DNA of 6,328 bases from Bacteroidota bacterium. Its GTDB lineage: Bacteria; Bacteroidota; Bacteroidia; Bacteroidales; Lentimicrobiaceae. A program made the position numbers and the translations under genes. Under the pieces are notes generated by a model that had not been told where the DNA came from, did no database searches, and worked only from the letters and a program-made list of their open reading frames with translations. Location of the stretch: contig JAEYXG010000037.1 of NCBI GenBank assembly GCA_023428585.1, forward strand, positions 1-6,328. Direction: 5' to 3'. Shown here in pieces: positions 1 to 4,936 of this stretch; positions within the stretch are counted from its first letter, which is position 1, and each line of letters begins with the position of its first letter.

Positions 1-714
1 AGCATAGAGTGTGTCAGCATGAGTGCTGTGTTGTTTTACATCGTGCACAAGGAAGCTTGCAGTCATGATACCGGAGTTCAGGCTGGTTGGAACCCACGTA
101 TTGCCGCCATCCTTGCTTTCCATAACCCCCTGTCCGTAAGCCCTGTTGAATCCCCAGTGACCGGTTCCAACAAACAAGTGCTGCTTATCTTCCCTATCCA
201 CTTCAATGCCTAGAATACCGGTAGTTATATAATTGTCTGATTTTGGATGCCAGTTTTGTCCACCATCATACGTGGCAAATATTCCACCAGTGTTGCTACC
301 CGCATATAGGGTAGTGTAATTTGATGAATCAACCCATAATGCCGATACCAGTCCCAATTGTGCCAGCACCGGATCAGAAGTGACCGAAGGACCGAGAGGA
401 TAGAACTGTGTTTGCCTGTAACTATTCCTATGATTGCGTTGCTCCCCACGCAGCTTTTTGGTTTCTATGGCAACTCTGAGTGAATCCTTCACTTTCTGTA
501 TCGACTCAATATACCCTTTCATGCTGCCCATCTCATCGGCACGTGAACTTGCAAACTCCTCTGCACGCCGATAATCCTTGGCATTTAATCCGGGGTGATA
601 TTTATAGAACTCTGCTTGTCCTGATGTCGTTAAGGAAACAGTAAATAATACAAAAAATAAAATACTATTTTTTGAGAGTATAGGGAAGGCTAACGAGTGT
701 AAAAAATTATTCAT
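1..714 (-). CDS. Exported Asp-box (BNR/VPS10-like) beta-propeller protein, 3' end outside window
   Basis: The reading frame is open from an ATG at 714 to the window edge (238 codons), so the C-terminus is missing. Residues 1-14 are followed by a hydrophobic stretch (about 15-30) and a small-residue site near SGQA (31-34), which reads as a signal peptide for export. Residues 45-100 are charged and probably helical, with no motif recognised. From about residue 105 the protein turns into a propeller: LYAGS at 136-140 leads to the Asp-box TYDGGQNW (148-155), and a second Asp-box, SKDGGNTW, lies at 200-207. This spacing is typical of BNR, sialidase-like and sortilin/VPS10-like propellers, which in Bacteroidota are often long secreted proteins with a type IX secretion tail. 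Such a tail cannot be checked here. The enzymatic role is unknown, as Asp-boxes alone do not show sialidase activity. It follows the cupin gene on the same strand after a 133-base gap with its own candidate promoter, so it is probably a separate transcription unit. Confidence 0.85.
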   Translation of the reverse strand, partial: MNNFLHSLAFPILSKNSILFFVLFTVSLTTSGQAEFYKYHPGLNAKDYRRAEEFASSRADEMGSMKGYIESIQKVKDSLRVAIETKKLRGEQRNHRNSYRQTQFYPLGPSVTSDPVLAQLGLVSALWVDSSNYTTLYAGSNTGGIFATYDGGQNWHPKSDNYITTGILGIEVDREDKQHLFVGTGHWGFNRAYGQGVMESKDGGNTWVPTSLNSGIMTASFLVHDVKQHSTHADTLYA

Positions 715-789
715 TGATAATTTTTAATTTAGTACATCGATGGAATCATTTTATGTGGAACGTATTGAGTTAAAGGATATTCCACCACC

Positions 790-797
790 CAAAGATA
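790..797 (-). promoter_or_regulatory. Candidate Bacteroidota -7 promoter box for the propeller gene
   Basis: On the minus strand this reads TATCTTTG, an exact match to the Bacteroidota TAnnTTTG element. Transcription would start a few bases downstream, giving an untranslated leader of roughly 70 bases before the ATG at 714. No good -33 TTTG/TTG is seen at the expected 19-21 base spacing (the sequence there is CTTC), so the call rests on one box. Confidence 0.4.
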
Positions 798-842
798 GTA
801 ATTTCCTGATAAGAAAGGAAGATAACTTCAATAAAACAGGAG

Positions 843-875
843 TATGGTTATTCAGCTAAGAACTTAATAACCATA
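843..875 (-). terminator. Perfect 10-bp hairpin over the cupin stop codon, possible weak terminator
   Basis: TATGGTTATT at 843-852 and AATAACCATA at 866-875 are perfect inverted copies separated by 13 bases. The structure covers the last codons and the TAA stop of the second cupin gene and sits at the end of the five-gene run. The stem is AU-rich with only two G-C pairs. The bases after it on the minus strand (CTCCTGTTTT) have only a short T-run, so it may stabilise the 3' end or attenuate rather than terminate strongly. Confidence 0.35.
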
Positions 876-1159
876 ACTTTGAATAAAGAGACAGAAATAT
901 TATCAAAACCTCTTTCTCTGCCGGCTTCCACTTTAATGAGGTCATCCTTATTCACGAGTATACGCTCATTGACAGTCTCAAGCAATGCCTTTCCTTCAAG
1001 CACGAAGAAGATAACATCAATTGGATTAATGTGTTTTTCTATTCTTTCACCAGGCTTAAGTGTAAGATGAACAATTTCCAGATTTTTATGCCTGCAAAGA
1101 ATGTGTCCGTTAAGGTCAAACGGCACTTTTGGCGCTTTGTGTAAGTTCAATATTTCCAT
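848..1159 (-). CDS. Small single-domain cupin with degenerate metal-binding motifs
   Basis: This is a 103-residue single-domain cupin, predicted cytoplasmic. Numbered from the ATG at 1159, motif 1 keeps the frame of glycines (G37 and G56) and H43, but the second histidine is N45 and the glutamate is V49. In motif 2 the usual proline is E78, G80 is kept, the histidine is R83 and N87 is kept. Only one of the four usual metal ligands therefore remains, and a classical metal-dependent dioxygenase or isomerase activity is unlikely. A ligand-binding or accessory role is an inference. An in-frame ATG at 1171 would add four residues (MPGN). I chose 1159 because AGGAAAC directly precedes it, although that spacing is tight, and because cupins of this sort usually begin near this residue. 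Either start lies inside the 3' end of the upstream membrane-protein gene (44- or 56-base overlap), which suggests translational coupling. The stop codon is within a hairpin. Confidence 0.82.
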   Translation of the reverse strand: MEILNLHKAPKVPFDLNGHILCRHKNLEIVHLTLKPGERIEKHINPIDVIFFVLEGKALLETVNERILVNKDDLIKVEAGRERGFDNISVSLFKVMVIKFLAE

Positions 1160-2675
1160 GTTTCCTGGCATTTGATTTGCGTTTCTTTGATTTCCAGTAC
1201 ATTAAAAATCCTGTTGTGAGGATTAGCAGTATCAGAATGCCCATTAAAGGTACATAAAGAATATAAAAATCACCAAATAAAAATGCAAATATTCGTCCGG
1301 TATGTACTTCCAATGCAAGGTTCCACCATGAAACAGGCTGATTTGCAATTACCTCGGGCATATTAGGTTTATTCTGAGGTTCAAGGTTCATCCAACCTGC
1401 CCCATAGTCAAAAATTGCAACCGGTTGATTGTTTTCCATATAGACTCCGGCTACGGCAATGGCTCCAAAGGGATTGCCACCAGCCTGATCTTGTGCCGGC
1501 ATTCCGGTTATCAGATCAATGCTGTTGCCTTTAAGGGAATTCCATTTGTATATTCCACTGAATGAGCCAACAAGGTACTCGCCATTGCCAAGGTCCTGAA
1601 AAACGTTTATACCCATAACACTTACCGGTGGCTGAGCTTCCATTTTCCTGGTTCTGTTGGAGCCGGAGCCAACATCAAGCTTTATGAAACCCTCGCTGGT
1701 GGAGATGATGTATTCCTTTGATAGGGTATCATAAACCATATCCCTGAACTTGTCGTGCCATACATTTTCATTTGCCAGGATTGTTCCGGGTATCGCAGCC
1801 ATCTCTTTGTTGGCAATTGGTATGAGCAGGGGAGGACGGAGAAACATGCCGGTGAGTGTTGTCACAATGAGTATGGGTAAACCATATACCCCCAGCAGAG
1901 TATGCCAGTTTATTGCGCTCCTGTTTAGTTTCTGTAGCTTCTTCCGGTAGTTTTCCCTTATCTTTTTAGAAAATTTAGGCAGGAAAGTATAGAAGAAACC
2001 GGTCAATGTCATGAAGATCACCGCCAAACCTACCATATCAACAATCAGTTTTCCGGTCAAGCCAAATATTTCACCGCTATGGATCACCCATAGGGTACGG
2101 AACATCCCCGCCTTCCCTTCGTGATCATCGGTAGCAGGTACCTCAATAGATTTGAATACCCCAATTTCATCAAGTGGCATTTCCCACATTTCAGAGCGCG
2201 TAAGGACTATGAGATTCTTATCCTGTTCCAGCAGTTTTACTACCCGCTGATTGTCATGCGGCAGCTTGATTTTTTGCCATTCGTCTTTTGAATGGTCAAA
2301 TTCATACAAGCCGAAGAGGGTGCCTGCAAACAACCGTCCCTCTCCAGTTTTTGTCATGCAAAATATCTTCCTATAATCAATTCCTTTCGGAAAACCCGCA
2401 TTCATGTCACTGAATTGGCTAAATTGCCGGTCAGTTTTCCATATACCAACATTACCATAGGCCAGCATTTCTGATTCATTAAGTGGTATAAAACCCTTGA
2501 TAGAGGCCAGATTCCAGTTTTTGTAGTGATAATCACCCGGCATGAATGAACGTGGGAAGTTCAGGGATGCGAATATCGACCTGTGGTTCATTATTATTCC
2601 TGAGACACAGAAAAACAGAATAAAAAGGCCAACTATTAAAGATGGCCATTTATGGTATTTGCGAAGTTTCTTCAT
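1116..2675 (-). CDS. PepSY-TM-like four-helix membrane protein, possible haem/iron reductase
   Basis: This 519-residue inner-membrane protein has four hydrophobic helices at about 11-30, 203-232, 258-280 and 470-492. They enclose two extracytoplasmic segments, at about 31-198 and 281-457. Histidines flank the helices: H8 (KYHKW) and H31 near helix 1, H199 (VIHSGEIFG) before helix 2, H258 (NWHTLLG) at helix 3 and H458 (EVHTGRIF) before helix 4. This is the layout of PepSY-associated TM proteins, whose studied members such as the siderophore reductase FoxB bind haem and reduce ferric siderophores. The WHTLLG and LTGFFY-type helix motifs agree. The outer segments do not look like plain PepSY domains. 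They carry propeller-like strands, LFAGTLFGLYEFD (115-127) and YLVGSFSGIYKWN (367-379). The two halves of the protein match each other and look like an internal duplication. The basic C-terminal tail overlaps the next cupin gene, and the upstream cupin ends 20 bases before the start. Transport or reductase activity is inferred, not shown. Confidence 0.8.
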   Translation of the reverse strand: MKKLRKYHKWPSLIVGLFILFFCVSGIIMNHRSIFASLNFPRSFMPGDYHYKNWNLASIKGFIPLNESEMLAYGNVGIWKTDRQFSQFSDMNAGFPKGIDYRKIFCMTKTGEGRLFAGTLFGLYEFDHSKDEWQKIKLPHDNQRVVKLLEQDKNLIVLTRSEMWEMPLDEIGVFKSIEVPATDDHEGKAGMFRTLWVIHSGEIFGLTGKLIVDMVGLAVIFMTLTGFFYTFLPKFSKKIRENYRKKLQKLNRSAINWHTLLGVYGLPILIVTTLTGMFLRPPLLIPIANKEMAAIPGTILANENVWHDKFRDMVYDTLSKEYIISTSEGFIKLDVGSGSNRTRKMEAQPPVSVMGINVFQDLGNGEYLVGSFSGIYKWNSLKGNSIDLITGMPAQDQAGGNPFGAIAVAGVYMENNQPVAIFDYGAGWMNLEPQNKPNMPEVIANQPVSWWNLALEVHTGRIFAFLFGDFYILYVPLMGILILLILTTGFLMYWKSKKRKSNARKHGNIELTQSAKSAV

Positions 2676-2695
2676 TAATGCAGGCTAATGAGGAT

Positions 2696-3025
2696 TTATT
2701 TTTTGATCATTGTTAGCACCATTTTGAATCTTTCAGTGGCATTTACCGCATGGGTAATGTTAGCGGGCATGATTATGGCCATACCTGCTGTGAGTTTGTT
2801 TGGATTGCCTCCAATAACTATCTCTGCTTCACCCTCTACCACATTTACCATGGCATCAAATGGAGCGGTATGCTCACTTAAACGCTGTCCCTTGTCGAAT
2901 GCGAACAGGCTTACATTGCCGGTAGGCTGTTCAACTATTCTCATGCTTACAATTCCTCCATCTGAGTAATCAATTTCATTGGCAAAAACGAATGGTTTGC
3001 CGGTCATGAATTTTGTCTTATCCAT
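2696..3025 (-). CDS. Small single-domain cupin (HTAPFDA type)
   Basis: This 109-residue cytoplasmic cupin is of normal length for a single-domain member. Motif 1 has G46 and H52 in the right places, but the second histidine is A54 and the glutamate is A58, followed by G65. Motif 2 is well formed (G81, P87, H92 and N95 in MPANITHAVNA). Two possible metal ligands remain, H52 and H92. The string EHTAPFDA followed by a VxEGEAEI strand is familiar from a widespread family of small cupins in anaerobic bacteria, and the function of that family is not known to me. The ATG at 3025 is the first good start and lies 52 bases after the ferredoxin-like gene. No TAnnTTTG box is visible in that gap, so it is probably read from the upstream promoter. 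The gene ends 20 bases before the membrane-protein start. It shares the cupin fold and broad sequence pattern with the second cupin on the far side of the membrane gene. Confidence 0.87.
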   Translation of the reverse strand: MDKTKFMTGKPFVFANEIDYSDGGIVSMRIVEQPTGNVSLFAFDKGQRLSEHTAPFDAMVNVVEGEAEIVIGGNPNKLTAGMAIIMPANITHAVNATERFKMVLTMIKK

Positions 3026-3077
3026 TATTCTGTTTTTTTTAGTGTTAAATATTTTGATTCTTCCTTAAATGTAATGA

Positions 3078-3998
3078 TTATAGCCAATTTTCAGATAAAA
3101 CCTCGCCTTGAATGCTTATAACAGTTTTCTTTATTGGAATGTTCCTTGAGGCCTGTTGGCGTGCAATCATGGCAAGCTGCACCAACCCTGAGCAGCATGG
3201 TACTTCCATTGTTACTGCGTGTAGGGTGTTGATGTTGCTGCGGTCGATCATGGCAGTCAATTTCTCGATATACGATTCCTTATTGGAATCGAGTTTGGGG
3301 CAGGCAATGGCAACTGTTTTACCTTTAAGGAATTTGTTATGGAAATTACCCATGGCAAAGGCAACACAATCAGCAGCAAGAACAACATCAGCATTTTTGA
3401 AATAACCTGCTTCAGGATTCAACAAGTGAAGTTGTACGGGCCATTGACGCAATTCTGATGGAGCATCGGCAACACTTGCTGATGAGGTTTGGTGAACTTT
3501 GTTTAAATCGATATCAAAGCTCATTTCCCTGGAACCGGGACAGCCGCCACCGCAGCCTGGTGATTCGGGTTTTACAGCCATTCTGGCCTCCTTTATGGAA
3601 TCAAACACTGGTAATGGAGCTGCAGCGTTGTCAGTATTCCCATCTTTTGGACTCATATCAATGTTATTTTCTTTAATGTAATTGATGGCTTGCTGCAAGA
3701 GCTCGGTTTCGTTATGGTCACGCAGGTGCTCCAGATGAGCCAGTATTGTATTCCGGCCTTTAGGGACCATCAACTCCATGACCTTGATTTCATCATAAGG
3801 CTCTGCTTCCCTCTCTTCAAGAGTAATGGCGCCCTCCGGACAATGGCCGATACATGCACCCAATCCGTCGCAAAACAAATCGCTTATGAGTCTTGCCTTA
3901 CCGTCAATGATCTGCAATGCACCTTCATGACAATTTGGTACACATAAACCACACCCATTGCATAGTTCTTCGTCAATCTTAATAATAGTTCTTTTCAT
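3078..3998 (-). CDS. Ferredoxin-like 4Fe-4S protein with a cysteine-rich C-terminal domain
   Basis: This 306-residue soluble protein has three parts. Residues 1-60 form a two-cluster ferredoxin domain. Cluster I has C13, C16, C19 and C23 (CX2CX2CX3C followed by a variant HEG). Cluster II reads CDGLGACIGHCP, with C43, C49 and C53, but L46 replaces the second cysteine, so it may hold a [3Fe-4S] cluster or a [4Fe-4S] cluster with another ligand. A linker carries GCGGGCPGS (148-156) with C149 and C153. The C-terminal domain (about 185-306) holds C211 in AADCVAFAMG, C233 in ACPKLD and the pair C268-C269 in MEVPCCSGL. I recognise the overall architecture as a family of 4Fe-4S proteins from anaerobes but know no proven reaction. 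Electron transfer or a thiol/cluster-based redox role is inferred. The start is firm: the stop of the Rrf2 regulator and this ATG share one base (TAATG), which implies translational coupling. The next gene lies 52 bases downstream. Confidence 0.88.
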   Translation of the reverse strand: MKRTIIKIDEELCNGCGLCVPNCHEGALQIIDGKARLISDLFCDGLGACIGHCPEGAITLEEREAEPYDEIKVMELMVPKGRNTILAHLEHLRDHNETELLQQAINYIKENNIDMSPKDGNTDNAAAPLPVFDSIKEARMAVKPESPGCGGGCPGSREMSFDIDLNKVHQTSSASVADAPSELRQWPVQLHLLNPEAGYFKNADVVLAADCVAFAMGNFHNKFLKGKTVAIACPKLDSNKESYIEKLTAMIDRSNINTLHAVTMEVPCCSGLVQLAMIARQQASRNIPIKKTVISIQGEVLSENWL

Positions 3999-4411
3999 TA
4001 CTGGTTTTTAATTTTAATGAGTTCCGATAGTTTTTTATTCTTGAGGTAATCAAGGAATTCAGCTGAAAATTTGTTTAGCATAGGCCCAAACACACAAGTT
4101 TCAAAAGGACATTTTTCTTCATCAATACCACAATAATGTCCCTCTAGGCTACCATCAATCAATTCGTATATATCCAATAAACTTACCTGACCGGGATCAA
4201 CCTTAAGGGAGAAACCTCCATTGGGACCACGTACAGAGCTCAGATAATTGTTCTTCACCAGTATCTGCATCACTTTGGCCAGATGGTTCCTGGATGAGTG
4301 AGTACGGTCGGCAATCTGATTCACATTCAGCATCTCCGTGCTGTTTGCTATCATTGCCATACTGTGGACAGCTATGGATGCCGCTTCTGAAATGTTGATT
4401 ATTTTTGCCAC
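3998..4411 (-). CDS. Rrf2-family Fe-S transcription regulator (NsrR/IscR-like)
   Basis: This is a 137-residue DNA-binding regulator of the Rrf2 family. The N-terminus MAKIINISEAASIAVHSM is followed by a winged helix-turn-helix (about 28-67) with the typical wing RGPNGGF (61-67), then a dimerisation helix. The loop HYCGIDEEKCPFETC carries C94, C101 and C106 (CX6CX4C), the three cysteines that hold a [2Fe-2S] or [4Fe-4S] cluster in IscR, NsrR and relatives, so it probably senses nitric oxide, redox state or Fe-S supply. I chose a GTG start at 4411. The open frame extends to a TTG at 4465 (with ATG at 4450), but the best promoter overlaps that extension and Rrf2 proteins normally begin just before this helix. 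The stop overlaps the start of the ferredoxin-like gene, placing the regulator first in a likely five-gene operon. The dyads around its promoter suggest autoregulation. NsrR versus IscR function cannot be decided from sequence alone. Confidence 0.88.
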   Translation of the reverse strand: MAKIINISEAASIAVHSMAMIANSTEMLNVNQIADRTHSSRNHLAKVMQILVKNNYLSSVRGPNGGFSLKVDPGQVSLLDIYELIDGSLEGHYCGIDEEKCPFETCVFGPMLNKFSAEFLDYLKNKKLSELIKIKNQ

Positions 4412-4422
4412 TAGGTATTTCG

Positions 4423-4451
4423 GTATTTGAATACGCAAATGTATAAACATT
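4423..4451. promoter_or_regulatory. Two short dyads at the rrf2 -7 box and start site, candidate operators
   Basis: GTATT-TG-AATAC (4423-4434) is a perfect inverted repeat lying over the predicted transcription start. AATGT-ATAA-ACATT (4438-4451) is a second one covering the -7 box. A GGTATTT direct repeat (4414-4420 and 4422-4428) overlaps the first. Dimeric Rrf2 proteins bind AT-rich dyads at such positions to repress. No exact match to a known operator consensus is seen, so the binding protein is an inference. Confidence 0.35.
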
Positions 4452-4465
4452 ATTCGTAACAGCAA
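4436..4465 (-). promoter_or_regulatory. Bacteroidota-type promoter of the rrf2 operon
   Basis: On the minus strand, TTG (4465-4463), a 19-base spacer and TACATTTG (4443-4436) match the Bacteroidota -33/-7 consensus (TTTG or TTG, N19-21, TAnnTTTG). Transcription would begin near 4430, leaving a leader of about 20 bases before the GTG at 4411. The longer TTG (4465) and ATG (4450) starts would lie upstream of the transcript. Confidence 0.6.
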
Positions 4466-4490
4466 TGCATTTTTTTAAAAATCTTGCATT
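4464..4490. promoter_or_regulatory. AATGCA-N15-TGCATT dyad upstream of the rrf2 -33 element
   Basis: AATGCA (4464-4469) and TGCATT (4485-4490) are inverted copies separated by a T-tract and A-tract centre. The dyad abuts the -33 TTG. The left arm contains ATGCATTT, which matches the core of one NsrR half-site, but the second half-site is not at the spacing known for NsrR. It may be an operator or simply an AT-rich upstream element. Confidence 0.3.
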
Positions 4491-4671
4491 ATTTTTCTCA
4501 CTGTTCGGGAAGTTGTTGATTATCAATTATAATATTAACAAACACCTGCCAACAAATAGCATATTATTATTAGGGAAATGAAATATGGCAGATCGTTTCT
4601 TCACCGACAAATATTCCACTTTTCTCATAACAGATTCAAGGATTCAGTTGATTCAACTTTTGATCAAATTT

Positions 4672-4780
4672 GGTTCAACTCCAGTTCAACTCCAGTACAA
4701 GTGGTGTCCAGGTCAAGTAATAGATGGAAAAACACTGGAGTTGCACTGGAGTTGTACTGGAGTTGAACTGGAGTTGAGCC
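4672..4780. repeat. Long inverted repeat built from an 11-bp tandem unit (ACTGGAGTTGN)
   Basis: The right side (4734-4777) holds four consecutive copies of ACTGGAGTTGN, with last bases C, T, A and A. The left side holds two exact inverted copies (4675-4685 and 4686-4696). The 29-base arms 4672-4700 and 4752-4780 pair along their whole length with one exception, T4674 opposite G4778, which would be a G-U wobble in RNA. The loop is 51 bases and contains the remaining tandem copies. Neither strand has a T-run after the stem, so it is not an ordinary terminator. It lies between divergent genes, about 260 bases upstream of the rrf2 start and 156 bases before typA. Short open frames across it owe their length to the repeat and are not called as genes. 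Confidence 0.85.
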
Positions 4781-4897
4781 TAAGGAATCATTACTGATAG
4801 TTTAACAATCTTCTATTATTCCTTTTATTTGAAACCTGTGATAACTCAATTACAGATTGCTGATTATTAACACCTCTCGTTGTACCATTAAAATGAC

Positions 4898-4905
4898 TAC
4901 TTTTG
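4898..4905 (+). promoter_or_regulatory. Candidate -7 promoter box for typA
   Basis: TACTTTTG matches TAnnTTTG exactly and lies 31 bases before the typA ATG, giving a leader of roughly 25 bases that is A-rich just before the start. The nearest upstream TTG (4880-4882) is only 15 bases away, shorter than the normal 19-21, so the -33 contact is weak or absent. Confidence 0.5.
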
Positions 4906-4936
4906 CACCCTCAAATAAAAATTTAGAAAAAAGCGG

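Larger units (their letters stand above)
4412..4936. other. Divergent intergenic region between rrf2 and typA
   Basis: These 525 bases hold no gene I can support. From left to right they contain the rrf2 promoter with its dyads, an AT-rich stretch with TTGAT-T-ATCAA (4516-4526), degenerate TTCAA-type repeats with a 10-bp palindrome TTTGATCAAA (4659-4668), the 11-bp repeat hairpin, a weak inverted repeat AAGGAAT/ATTCCTT (4782-4788 and 4818-4824) and the typA promoter candidate. The region is unusually long and structured compared with the compact operon beside it. Confidence 0.6.

Noticed and set aside
19..449. Short open frames (19-213 plus, 225-449 minus) in the left 450 bases
   Set aside because: They conflict with the 238-codon minus-strand frame that has a signal peptide and two Asp-boxes.
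3112..3947. Several plus-strand open frames of 60-97 codons opposite the ferredoxin-like gene
   Set aside because: They are antisense shadows. The minus-strand frame carries the ferredoxin cysteine motifs and is in an operon.
4464..4490. A full NsrR binding site
   Set aside because: Only one half matches the ATGCATTT core. The second half is not at the one-base spacing of the known NsrR dyad, so it is listed only as a candidate dyad.
4516..4526. TTGAT-T-ATCAA as an FNR/CRP-type operator
   Set aside because: The half-sites are right for FNR, but the centre is one base where four are required.
4672..4780. CRISPR-like array or ordinary Rho-independent terminator
   Set aside because: The units are 11 bp with no spacers between them, so it is not a CRISPR. 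Neither side of the stem is followed by a T-run and the flanking genes are divergent, so it is not a normal terminator.
4578..4797. Two overlapping plus-strand open frames (4578-4766 and 4585-4797) that could encode 62- and 70-residue proteins
   Set aside because: Most of their coding length is the 11-bp inverted and tandem repeat. No promoter box is seen upstream, and two frames are open at once, as expected for repeat DNA.
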